Shown here piece after piece: positions 45,176-52,949 of a DNA stretch of 64,000 nt; within the stretch, counting starts at the first letter, position 1, and every line of letters begins with the position of its first letter. Position numbers and translations under genes: made by a program. The stretch comes from Pseudomonas sp. TH15. GTDB taxonomy: Bacteria > Pseudomonadota > Gammaproteobacteria > Pseudomonadales > Pseudomonadaceae. The DNA lies in NCBI RefSeq assembly GCF_016651105.1, contig NZ_JAEKEL010000001.1, positions 2,656,001-2,720,000 of the forward strand. The letters are read 5' to 3'. The notes under the pieces are model-generated. The model made no database searches. It was not told the origin of the DNA and was given only the letters and a program-made list of their open reading frames with translations.

Positions 45176-45895
45176 TCAATAAAAGCTGCGTTCAGCCTTG
45201 AGGGTCACTAGCCCATCGCACTGGCTGTTGTGCCCTGAGTAGGCGGAGCATTCACTGCCGCTGAGGTTGGAATCGCTGTAGATCAGGTTCAGGTCGACCC
45301 CCATGAACGCACGGGACAGTTGCAACGACCAATCGTTGAAACTGCTGACCGAGCCTCCGTCGACGGAGACCGGTGAATTGAGCTGGTGGGTGGTGTATTT
45401 CAGGCTGATCCCGATTCCGAACGGCTGATTGCCACCCAGATCGGCAAACACGGTGCTGTTCTGTTTGTCCGGGTCGTCGCTGAAGGCTGCGCCGAAACGG
45501 CTGCCCAGGAAGGTCAAGCCACCGAACAGCTCCTGGCTGTCGAGCGTGTCCAGTTTTGGATAGCTGTAATGGATCATGCCGACTTCGTAGCCGAGGGTGT
45601 GATCGAACGGCTGTTTAAAGCTCATGTAGGAATCGACTTCGAGGTTACTGCCCGGGGTCAACCCTGCGCTTGGTGACCATTGGCCGACGTAGAATCCGCT
45701 GTCATGGCTCAAGTCGAGGCCGCCATGGAATGAGCCGGTACTGGCGGGCTTGACCAACCCCTGAGCCATGCTGCGGCTGGGAGTGGTGCCGAGTTTGAGG
45801 TTGAAGTCGCCCAGTTCGCGCTGGAAGATTTGCGCATTGGCAAGCGGGCACGACAGCAGAAGGCTGCAGAGCAATAAACAGGAGGGTTTGAACAT
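45176..45895 (-). CDS. TorF-family putative porin
   Basis: 239 residues. Signal peptide MFKPSCLLLCSLLLSCPLA-NA, then beta-barrel strands (FNLKLGTTPSRSMAQGLV, SFHGGLDLSHDSGFYVGQW, LGYEVGMIHYSYP, GIGISLKYTTH) and a terminal aromatic (LKAERSFY). S-R-x-x-x-QG-L and the G-F-Y-x-G-x-W pattern are those of the TorF/TIGR02001 family of small outer-membrane channels. Stand-alone gene; the 208-base region upstream has a possible sharp inverted region but no gene. Confidence 0.82.
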   Translation of the reverse strand: MFKPSCLLLCSLLLSCPLANAQIFQRELGDFNLKLGTTPSRSMAQGLVKPASTGSFHGGLDLSHDSGFYVGQWSPSAGLTPGSNLEVDSYMSFKQPFDHTLGYEVGMIHYSYPKLDTLDSQELFGGLTFLGSRFGAAFSDDPDKQNSTVFADLGGNQPFGIGISLKYTTHQLNSPVSVDGGSVSSFNDWSLQLSRAFMGVDLNLIYSDSNLSGSECSAYSGHNSQCDGLVTLKAERSFY

Positions 45896-46103
45896 GCGTC
45901 ACTCCATGATCAGCGAGGGAGCAGTCATCAAAGTCTGCTGAAACGCTTAATCTAGACGTGTGCAAGCATACCGGCGAATGCTCGGCATCGAGGGCCGTTC
46001 GTCGATTTTTGGAATATTGATGGGTTTTTCGGGGTGTTGCGGGAGGGTTCCAGTCCAAGCGCTTCGAAGCTCAAAGCGCTTATGGACCAGTTAAAGCACC
46101 GTG

Positions 46104-46292
46104 TTACTTTTTGCCGAGCGTGATTTGCTTGGACGGGCCGAATGTCTGGCCGCTGACGCCTTTGGCAATTTGCTGGATTTCACCGCCGGACTTGAGGAAC
46201 GCAGCAATCTGGTTGTTGATCGATTCGCTGGTTTCAACGGCTGGAGCTGGCTTTGCTTTGCTGTTGGATGCTTTTACACGCATGGCGGCCAT
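46104..46292 (-). CDS. Small conserved protein, weakly SutA-like
   Basis: About 62 residues from MAAMRVKASNSK; an ATG at 46283 is an alternative. The N-terminal third is basic and disordered-looking; the second half has INNQIAAFLKSGGEIQQIAKG, ending FGPSKQITLGKK. The FLxSGGxIQ pattern recalls a stretch in the small RNA-polymerase regulator SutA, but the similarity is short and may not mean shared function. Confidence 0.65.
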   Translation of the reverse strand: MAAMRVKASNSKAKPAPAVETSESINNQIAAFLKSGGEIQQIAKGVSGQTFGPSKQITLGKK

Positions 46293-46644
46293 TAACCTGT
46301 AGAAAATTAACTTGGCCAGGCATCGTACAGGAAATACTTGACAATTGCTTGGTAAATATCCCCCTGAAATAACCTGGGCCATCACTCGATTATTCACAAG
46401 TTATTGTTCGAAATACCCGGCTAAGCTGCTGTTTTAAATAAGAAGACAGCTGGGAAAATAGCGCCTTCGGCTCGACGGATGATGGCCATTGGCGCCAGGT
46501 CAGTCTGACGAGCGGCCGCGAGCCTGGCGCCAAAACCCAGGAAAATTAAGGCCTTCGGAGGATTTTCTCGCGCCACCGGGCTGGCCGGCGAGCGCAGCCC
46601 GTAAAACCGGGTAGAATGCCGCCCACGCAATGAGGGTATTGGAA
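46293..46644. other. Intergenic region with two strong hairpins, upstream of cvfB
   Basis: This 352-base divergent gap has no supportable gene. GGCGCCAGG (46491-46499) pairs exactly with CCTGGCGCC (46523-46531), and CGGGCTG (46577-46583) with CAGCCCG (46595-46601); both lie in front of the S1 protein. They could be a structured mRNA leader or binding sites. Confidence 0.5.
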
Positions 46645-47481
46645 ATGGCTTTAGTCGGGCGCTACAACAGTTTGCAAGTGGTTAAACACACTAACTTCGG
46701 TTTATATCTGGACGGTGGCGCGGATGGTGAAATCCTTCTGCCTAATCGTTATATCCCCAAAGATATTCCCAGCGAAGATGAAGACTGGCTCAACGTTTTT
46801 GTTTATCTGGACAGCGATGACAAACTCATCGCAACTACCGAAACGCCGAAAGTTCAGGTCGGTGAATTCGCCAGTTTGAAAGTCGTTGAAGTCAACAGCA
46901 TCGGCGTGTTCCTGGATTGGGGTCTGCCGAAGGACCTGTTGCTGCCGTACTCCGAAGAAAAACGCCAGATGACCGCCGGCGAATATGTGGTGGTGCACGT
47001 CTACCTCGACAAGCACACCCGCCGCATCACTGCGACCGCGCGTCTGGACCGTTACCTGGACAAGACCCCGGCCAGCTACACCCCGGGCCAGGAAGTTGAT
47101 TTGCTGGTTGCCGAAGCCACGGACATGGGCTTCAAGGCAATTATCAACAACAAGCACTGGGGCCTGATTCACAAGAATGAAATCTTCAAGTTCATGCGCG
47201 CCGGTAAAGAAGAGAAGGGCTTTATCAAAGAAGTCCGTACCGACGGCAAGATCAGCCTGAGCCTGCAACCGGTCGGCGAAGAAGCCGCCACCAGCCTGAA
47301 CTCGAAGATCCTCGCCAAGCTGCGCGACAACAACGGCACGTTGCCGATCAGCGACAAGAGCGATCCGACCCTGATCAGCAGTATGTTCGGCGTCAGCAAA
47401 GGCAACTTCAAGAAGGCTATCGGCGCGTTGTACAAGAACGGCCAGATCGTCATTCATGCGGATCGCATTGAACTAAGCTGA
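46645..47481 (+). CDS. cvfB: S1 RNA-binding domain protein (CvfB/YitL-like)
   Basis: 278 residues. Three S1-like OB folds: GRYNSLQVVKHTNFGLYLDG near the start, VGEFASLKVVEVNSIGVFLD with WGLPKDLLLPYSEEK, and EVDLLVAEATDMGFKAIIN with HWGLIHKNEIFKFM; the C-terminus is a winged helix (MFGVSKGNFKKAIGALYKNG). This domain order is that of CvfB. The ATG at 46645 is preferred because GAGGG (46631-46635) lies at the right spacing; the ATG at 46630 is part of it. Probably affects expression of many genes through RNA binding. Confidence 0.9.
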   Translation: MALVGRYNSLQVVKHTNFGLYLDGGADGEILLPNRYIPKDIPSEDEDWLNVFVYLDSDDKLIATTETPKVQVGEFASLKVVEVNSIGVFLDWGLPKDLLLPYSEEKRQMTAGEYVVVHVYLDKHTRRITATARLDRYLDKTPASYTPGQEVDLLVAEATDMGFKAIINNKHWGLIHKNEIFKFMRAGKEEKGFIKEVRTDGKISLSLQPVGEEAATSLNSKILAKLRDNNGTLPISDKSDPTLISSMFGVSKGNFKKAIGALYKNGQIVIHADRIELS

Positions 47482-47492
47482 CCTCGCATCGG

Positions 47493-47577
47493 CCCCTGTA
47501 GGAGCTGCCGAAGGCTGCGATCTTTTGATCTTGATCTTATAAAGTCAAAAGATCGCAGCCTGCGGCAGCTCCTACAC
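47493..47577. repeat. REP hairpin
   Basis: CCTGTAGGAGCTGCCGAAGG and inverted CCTGCGGCAGCTCCTAC with inner GATCTTTTGATC arms; ends nine bases before the first possible start of the next gene. Confidence 0.9.
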
Positions 47578-47601
47578 GGAGTTCACATGAGGTCGGGTGC
47601 T

Positions 47602-48006
47602 ATGAAAAAAGCCTTGTTCGCCTACGCTGGCACCTTGCTGGCGTTTCTCCTGCTCGATGGCCTCTGGCTCGGCGTGTTGATGGCCCCGACTTACCGGGCG
47701 CTGCTCGGACCCCTGATGCTCGATCAACCGCTGCTGGTTCCGGCAGCGGTGTTCTATCTCCTTTATGTAATCGGTTGTGTGGTGTTCGTGGTATTGCCCG
47801 CGAGTACCTGGCAGCGAGCTGCGCGGATGGGCGCGTTATTGGGGTTGGTGGCTTACGGCACTTATGACTTGAGTAACTGGGCGACGCTGAACGGCTGGTC
47901 GGCGCAGTTGGCGGTGATGGATATGGCGTGGGGCACCTTGGCCACGGCGGTGGCGTGTACCGTCGGGTTTTTGCTAGCTAAACGACTTCTGAATTCAAAT
48001 CCTTGA
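47602..48006 (+). CDS. DUF2177 family membrane protein
   Basis: 134 residues, four membrane segments: LFAYAGTLLAFLLLDGLWLG, PAAVFYLLYVIGCVVFVVLP, MGALLGLVAYGTYDLSNWAT and WGTLATAVACTVGFLLAK. F-L-x-L-D-x-x-W-L and AYGTYDLSNWATL are family hallmarks. An earlier ATG at 47587 would add five residues. Function unknown. Confidence 0.85.
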   Translation: MKKALFAYAGTLLAFLLLDGLWLGVLMAPTYRALLGPLMLDQPLLVPAAVFYLLYVIGCVVFVVLPASTWQRAARMGALLGLVAYGTYDLSNWATLNGWSAQLAVMDMAWGTLATAVACTVGFLLAKRLLNSNP

Positions 48007-48027
48007 GCAGGGTTGATTGAACTGACG

Positions 48028-48121
48028 CCATCGCTGGCAAGCCAGACTCCCACAGGGTTTGGTGTTGAATAAACCATCAGTGAGCAACCCGGTCACTGTG
48101 GGAGCTGGCTTGCCAGCGATT
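48028..48121. repeat. REPIN (CGCTGGCAAGCCAG class)
   Basis: ATCGCTGGCAAGCCAGACTC and inverted GAGCTGGCTTGCCAGCGAT with CCCACAG/CTGTGGG arms; about 94 bp, directly after the DUF2177 gene. Confidence 0.85.
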
Positions 48122-48274
48122 GGCGGCGCAGCCGACAGCCATTCACCGCTGACGCAACGGAAGAACTAAATGTCTTTTCCAGACGGCTTTTTCCGCCCGA
48201 GTCATTGATAATCCTCGACACTGATTTCTGACCATTGGATGGCCTGCCATGGATTGTGTTGTCGAGGTGTTCCG

Positions 48275-49207
48275 GTGAGCGCCACCCGGCGTAGCGCCGA
48301 TAAATTTGCCCTGCAAGTGATGATCGGGCTGTGCCTGATCTGGGGCGTGCAACAAGTGATGATCAAGTGGGCAGCGCCCGACATCGCGCCGGTCATGCAG
48401 GCTGCCGGGCGCTCGGGTATTTCTGCGTTGCTTGTAGGACTTCTCATCTGCTGGAAGGGCGGTTGGGATCAGGTCAGCACAACCTGGCGCGGTGGACTAC
48501 TGGCCGGTGCGCTGTTTGGCCTGGAGTTCTTCTTCATTTCCGAAGGCCTGCAACTGACCACCGCTGCGCACATGTCGGTGTTTCTCTACACCGCACCGAT
48601 CTTCACCGCGTTGGGCGTTCACTGGCTGTTGCCGAGTGAGCGTTTAAGGCCGGTGCAATGGTTGGGGATTTTTCTCGCATTCGTCGGGATCGCCATCGCG
48701 TTTGCCGGCGGTGTGTCCTGGGACAACCTCGACCACCGCATGTTGATGGGCGATGCCTTGGGCGTGTTGGCCGGTGCCAGTTGGGGTGCGACCACCGTGG
48801 TGGTGCGTGCTTCGCGCCTGTCGGAAGCGCCGGTGACCCTGACCCTGTTCTATCAACTGATCGTCGGTTTTGTCGGCCTGTTGCTGATCGCCATCCTTAG
48901 CGGCCAGGTGACCCACGTCAGCCTGACCACCGTGGCGGTGGCCAGTGTGCTGTTCCAGGGCCTGGTGGTGTCGTTCTTCAGTTACCTGACCTGGTTCTGG
49001 CTGTTGCGCCGTTATCTGGCGGCCAACCTTGCGGTGTTCTCGTTTATGACGCCGCTGTTCGGCGTCACGTTCGGCGTGGTGTTGCTGGGTGAAGACCTGA
49101 GCCTCAACTTTGTGGTCGGCGCGGTGCTGGTGCTGCTCGGCATCACGTTTGTCAGCGCTGAACAGTGGGTGCGCCGTCGTTTGCGCAAAGCCCTCGGCCA
49201 GCAGTGA
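48275..49207 (+). CDS. DMT-family transporter (EamA)
   Basis: 310 residues, ten membrane segments, EamA repeats at MIGLCLIWGVQQVMIKWAAP and GVLAGASWGATTVVVRASRL; FLLFFSYLTWFWLLRRYLAAN-like end. The GTG at 48275 with GAGG 8 bases upstream gives MSATRRSADKF; an ATG 12 codons earlier has no ribosome site. Its last 56 bases overlap the 3' end of the convergent MFS gene. Confidence 0.86.
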   Translation: MSATRRSADKFALQVMIGLCLIWGVQQVMIKWAAPDIAPVMQAAGRSGISALLVGLLICWKGGWDQVSTTWRGGLLAGALFGLEFFFISEGLQLTTAAHMSVFLYTAPIFTALGVHWLLPSERLRPVQWLGIFLAFVGIAIAFAGGVSWDNLDHRMLMGDALGVLAGASWGATTVVVRASRLSEAPVTLTLFYQLIVGFVGLLLIAILSGQVTHVSLTTVAVASVLFQGLVVSFFSYLTWFWLLRRYLAANLAVFSFMTPLFGVTFGVVLLGEDLSLNFVVGAVLVLLGITFVSAEQWVRRRLRKALGQQ

Positions 49208-50330
49208 GTGGGCCCAGCAGCAAACCGCCTGCGATCAGCAAACCGCTTCCGGCGATCACCAGCGCGGGTTGCAAACCGCCACTGAAATGGCTGCTCAATG
49301 CGGCCAGCAACGGCCCGCTGAGCTGACCCACGGCAAAGCACGCGGTCAGCAGCCCGGCGTTGCGCTGGGTGGCGTGGGGTGCCAGTTCCCGGGAGCGTTG
49401 CATCACCAATTGCATGCAGGCCAGGAACGGCGTGCCGCAGAGGATCACGCCCAACGCCAGGCCCGGGCCGCTGCCCAGCAAGCAGGCGAACACCCCAGCG
49501 GCTTGCAGCCACAACGTCGCCATCAACCAGTGCCGCGTGGCGTTCGGGTTGTGCCGGCGCAAACTCACCAGCAACACCCCGGCCGCCGCCGCGAGACCGA
49601 AGCACGGCCAGAACAGATCGGCCATCCACTGACCGTGGAACTGCGCGTTGGCCATTTGCGAGAGAAACGTGGCCGGGATGATGTAGCCCAAACCGTACAA
49701 GGCGTAGATCACCCCTAAACGGCCGATGCCTTGATTGCCTGATGTATTGGCCGTCGGTGTTGGTGCTGCGGCAGTCGATTGTGGCAGGAACGGCAGGATG
49801 ACCAGCAGCATCACCAGCGCGACAGCGGCATACACCAGCCACAAGGTCGCGGAGGATTGCCCGAGGAGGTTCGAGCCCAAGGCCAGCAACCCCGTCAGAA
49901 AAATCCCCAACCCCGGTCCGGCAAACACCAGCGCGCCAAGCCGTGGACGACCGGCCGCGGCTGCCAGTGGCTGGCTCAATGCGGTGATCATCACCAACAC
50001 CCAGGCGCTGGCGACGCCGGTGCCGAAGCGCAGCAGCAGATGAGACCAGAAACCGTTGGCCCAGAACGACGCCAGGGTCAGCAGCACACAGAGCCATAAG
50101 CCACCGAGCAGGCGCCGGCGGACTTGCTCGGGGCGGCGCGAGAACATCGCGTCCACCGCACCGAGGAAGTAGCCGAGGTAGTTGGCCGCAGCAATCAGAC
50201 CGGCGGCGGTCAGGTCGATCTGCCCTTCGCTGAGCAGGTGCGGAAGTTGCGGCGTCAGGGCGAAACGCCCGATGCCCATGGCCATCATCAGGGCGATGAA
50301 GCTGGCGATTAAGCGAATCAGAGGGGACAT
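49152..50330 (-). CDS. MFS transporter (YbfB/YjiJ family)
   Basis: 392 residues, about 12 membrane segments. MGIGRFALTPQLPHLLSEG and AANYLGYFLGAVDAMF are the family hallmarks (R-F-x-x-T-P-x-L-P). Family function is poorly known. It is divergent from a LysR gene across a 103-base gap, and that protein is the likely regulator. The 3' end overlaps the convergent DMT gene by 56 bases. Confidence 0.87.
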   Translation of the reverse strand: MSPLIRLIASFIALMMAMGIGRFALTPQLPHLLSEGQIDLTAAGLIAAANYLGYFLGAVDAMFSRRPEQVRRRLLGGLWLCVLLTLASFWANGFWSHLLLRFGTGVASAWVLVMITALSQPLAAAAGRPRLGALVFAGPGLGIFLTGLLALGSNLLGQSSATLWLVYAAVALVMLLVILPFLPQSTAAAPTPTANTSGNQGIGRLGVIYALYGLGYIIPATFLSQMANAQFHGQWMADLFWPCFGLAAAAGVLLVSLRRHNPNATRHWLMATLWLQAAGVFACLLGSGPGLALGVILCGTPFLACMQLVMQRSRELAPHATQRNAGLLTACFAVGQLSGPLLAALSSHFSGGLQPALVIAGSGLLIAGGLLLGPLTAGRGLCANDGAPTVQR

Positions 50331-50433
50331 GGTCTGAATTCCATTCGAGGATCAATGACCGTCAGGCTAGGACTGATTGACTTTCTTTTAAAATGAATAA
50401 TAGTGAGTGACTTGTTCTGTATTGGAGAATGGT

Positions 50434-51327
50434 GTGGAATTCAGCCAATTGCGGATTTTCCAGGCTGTGGCGCAAGAGGGCTCGATCACTCGCGCTGCCG
50501 AACGCTTGCACCGGGTGCCGTCGAATCTGTCGACTCGGCTCAAACAACTGGAAGAGCAACTCGGTGTCGAACTTTTCCTTCGCGAGCGTCAGCGTTTGCA
50601 GTTGTCGCCTGCGGGAAAAGTCCTGCTGGATTACACCGCCAAGCTGTTTGCCCTGCACGACGAAGCCAGCGCGGCGGTGCAGGGCGGGCAACCGGCCGGT
50701 GACTTCGTGCTTGGCACCATGTACAGCACGGCGGCTATCCACCTTCCGGGGCTGTTGGCGCGCTATCACCGCACGTACCCGGCGGTGAACCTGCAAGTGC
50801 AGTCCGGTCCCAGCGGCGAATTGCTCGAAGGTTTGCTCACCGGGCGTCTCGATGCGGCACTGGTGGACGGTCCGCTGGAACTCGCGGGCCTCGACGGCGT
50901 GCCGTTTTGCGACGAACGGCTGGTGTTGATCAGCGAGGCCGATCACCCGCCGATCCACAGTGCGCTGGATGTGGAAGGGCGTTCAGTGTTCACCTTCCGG
51001 CAGGGTTGTTCCTACCGGATGCGCCTGGAGGCCTGGTTCGCCCATTACCACGCGGCCATGGGCCGGGCGATGGAGATCGAGTCTTATCCGGGGATGCTCG
51101 CCTGTGTGATCGCTGGCTCCGGCGTGGCGTTGATGTCGGAGTCGATGCTCGCCAGCCTGCCGGGTCGAGAAAGCGTGGCGGTGCACCCGCTGGCCGAGCC
51201 ATTTGCCAGCGCCACCACGTGGCTGATGTGGCGTAAAGGCATGCTTGGGGCGAACTTGAACGCGTGGCTTGAGCAGCAGCAAGCGGTCTATCCGGCGCTG
51301 CCGAGTCAGGCTCGGGCGACGGCTTGA
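50434..51327 (+). CDS. LysR-family transcriptional regulator
   Basis: 297 residues from a GTG at 50434, GGAG 7 bases upstream. HTH SQLRIFQAVAQEGSITRAAE, LHRVPSNLSTRLKQLEEQLG, LFLRERQRLQLSPAGKVL. Effector domain LPGLLARYHRTYPAVNLQVQ, DAALVDGPLELAGLDGVPF. The R-V-P-S-N-L-S-T-R motif is seen in a LysR subgroup with divergent exporters. It is divergent from the MFS gene, the likely target. Confidence 0.9.
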   Translation: MEFSQLRIFQAVAQEGSITRAAERLHRVPSNLSTRLKQLEEQLGVELFLRERQRLQLSPAGKVLLDYTAKLFALHDEASAAVQGGQPAGDFVLGTMYSTAAIHLPGLLARYHRTYPAVNLQVQSGPSGELLEGLLTGRLDAALVDGPLELAGLDGVPFCDERLVLISEADHPPIHSALDVEGRSVFTFRQGCSYRMRLEAWFAHYHAAMGRAMEIESYPGMLACVIAGSGVALMSESMLASLPGRESVAVHPLAEPFASATTWLMWRKGMLGANLNAWLEQQQAVYPALPSQARATA

Positions 51328-51466
51328 ACTAACGGTCAGCTATTTGGATCAATTCAGTAACAGATCATTGCGATCTTGGGCGAGCATTGCGTAGGACTTC
51401 GGACTATTATCAGTGCGAAGTGGCTACAGAATTCCGGCCACTCGGCACTACCCTGAAGGGGGCACC

Positions 51467-51595
51467 ATGAAAGAGAAAATCCAAAACTGGCTGCATGACC
51501 TGGGTGTCGCACTCGGTTTGATCGAACCGCCTCTGCAACCTGTGCCTATTCGCACTGACGACGAACAGCGTCGACGCCAGCCTCGTCGGCGGTAG
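51467..51595 (+). CDS. PA1414-family small protein
   Basis: 42 residues beginning MKEKIQNWLHDLGVALGLIE, then PPLQPVPIRTDDEQRRR. An amphipathic N-terminal helix and a basic tail. From memory this matches the small PA1414 protein of P. aeruginosa, whose transcript is strongly induced under low oxygen; function unknown. AAGGGGG lies 8 bases before the ATG. Synteny with the gbu cluster downstream also fits. Confidence 0.75.
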   Translation: MKEKIQNWLHDLGVALGLIEPPLQPVPIRTDDEQRRRQPRRR

Positions 51596-51627
51596 GCACA
51601 CGTAAGCATCAGGTGAATGGGGTTATT

Positions 51628-51792
51628 TGTGGCGAGGGGATTTATCCCCGTTGGGCTGCGCAGCAGCCCCATTCGCAGCAGCCCCATTCGCAGCAATCAC
51701 ATTCGCAGCAATCACATTCTTACAGGTCGAACCGGGTTTAATAGTTTTGGGGCTGCTTCGCAGCCCAACGGGGATAAATCCCCTCGCCACAG
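51628..51792. repeat. REPIN with an internal 15-bp tandem array
   Basis: Ends GTGGCGAGGGGATTTATCCC and GGGATAAATCCCCTCGCCAC are inverted. Inside, at 51659-51718, are four 15-base units, two CGCAGCAGCCCCATT and two CGCAGCAATCACATT, beginning in the inner arm of the REPIN. Confidence 0.88.
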
Positions 51793-51832
51793 GGATCTCT
51801 AACATCCTGATGGATGTATTTGGCATTCCTTC

Positions 51833-52084
51833 TCAATGCTGTCCAATCTCAATTAAAAACCGACTCAAATCATTCGCTGTCCTGGCGGTCTTGAGCATCC
51901 GGTCTTCCTCCGCCGTAAACGCGGTCAACCCCAGCTCATCTTCCAGATGGAAGATCAGCTCCTCGATATCTTCTTTATCCAATCCCAACTGCGCCAGGCT
52001 GACGTGGTCGTCGAAGTCCTTCCGATCTTCCAGCAGGCGGCTGATAAAGCGATGCACAGCAGCACGAACGGCAGCTCTTTTCAT
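51833..52084 (-). CDS. Acyl-carrier-like protein lacking the phosphopantetheine serine
   Basis: 83 residues with the four-helix carrier layout: RAAVHRFISRLLEDRKDF, LAQLGLDKEDIEELIFHLED, ELGLTAFTAEEDRMLKTARTANDLSRFLIEI. Where carriers have D-S-L with the attachment serine, this has L-D-K-E, so no phosphopantetheine can be attached there. It may be a structural or regulatory relative of ACP. The gene is 54 bases after the MBL-fold gene on the same strand. Confidence 0.75.
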   Translation of the reverse strand: MKRAAVRAAVHRFISRLLEDRKDFDDHVSLAQLGLDKEDIEELIFHLEDELGLTAFTAEEDRMLKTARTANDLSRFLIEIGQH

Positions 52085-52138
52085 GGTCGCTCTTCGAGGG
52101 CGTTATTGTTGTTGTCCCTGCGCTGAGTACAGCAGGCT

Positions 52139-52864
52139 TCAGCCGTGCGAGCGCTGCCACTCGTCAATCATCCCGCGTAAATGCTCCCCGGAAAAACTCC
52201 CGAAATGCCCGCCATGTACCGTGCGGATCGGCAACGCATGCAAGCGTTGCAGGCTGCGGGCGTAGTCGTCGAGGTTGGAGTGGTAGGCGTCTTCGATCAG
52301 CGGCCCGTCGTAGATGATGTCGCCGCTGAACAGCGTCTCGGTTGCCGCTTCATACAGGCTGATACCACCCGGCGAATGCCCCGGCGTGTGCAGCACTTGC
52401 AGCACGCGATCACCCAGGTCCAGCACATCGCCTTCTTCAATCATGCCCGTGGCCGGCGCGGCTTTGACCCGGTATTCGGCGTAGCACAGCGGGCAATCGG
52501 GATGCGCTTCGAACATCTCGTCGCCGACAAACGCCGTGCTCAAGGTGTTCTCGCCGTCGGGCGCAGCGAGAATCTGCGCTTCGGCCGGGTGCACCAGTCG
52601 TTCAGCAAATTCGTGATGCCCGGCGATATGATCGAAATGGCAATGGCTGGCCACCGCCACCAGCGGCCGCTCGGTGATCCACGGTAGTTGCTCGCGCAGG
52701 CTCACCAGCCCCGAGCCGCTGTCCAGCAGCAAATCCTTGTCGCGGCCCTGGATGTGCCAGAGGTTGCAGCGGTAGAAGGGGCGGATGTAAGGCTCGTGAA
52801 TCAGGTGAATGCCGTCACTGAGCTGTTTGACCTCGAACCACTGATCACGAGAAACAATCTTCAT
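52139..52864 (-). CDS. MBL-fold metallo-hydrolase
   Basis: 241 residues. Metal-binding HxHxDH is SHCHFDHIAGHHEF; further ligands are in HTPGHSPGGISLYE and DGPLIEDAY, with GGHFGSF last. NLWHIQGRDKDLLLDSGSG and LFSGDIIYDG are typical of glyoxalase-II-like hydrolases. Substrate unknown. Start at 52864 after AAACC; the gene may be cotranscribed with the ACP-like gene. A terminator separates it from the symporter upstream. Confidence 0.87.
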   Translation of the reverse strand: MKIVSRDQWFEVKQLSDGIHLIHEPYIRPFYRCNLWHIQGRDKDLLLDSGSGLVSLREQLPWITERPLVAVASHCHFDHIAGHHEFAERLVHPAEAQILAAPDGENTLSTAFVGDEMFEAHPDCPLCYAEYRVKAAPATGMIEEGDVLDLGDRVLQVLHTPGHSPGGISLYEAATETLFSGDIIYDGPLIEDAYHSNLDDYARSLQRLHALPIRTVHGGHFGSFSGEHLRGMIDEWQRSHG

Positions 52865-52883
52865 CAAAGGTTTTCTCCAGACG

Positions 52884-52919
52884 AAAAAAAACGGGTGTGG
52901 CAACCGACGCCACACCCGT
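52884..52919 (-). terminator. Intrinsic terminator after the sodium:solute symporter
   Basis: On the minus strand, ACGGGTGTGGC pairs with GCCACACCCGT across a 7-base loop and is followed by T8. Confidence 0.92.
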
Positions 52920-52949
52920 CGAAGAAAGCATCAAGTCTCTATAGAAAGC

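Noticed and set aside
49012..50355. 447-codon minus-strand frame overlapping the MFS gene
   Set aside because: Arg/Gly-rich translation in another frame of the MFS gene, extending over the DMT gene; no features.
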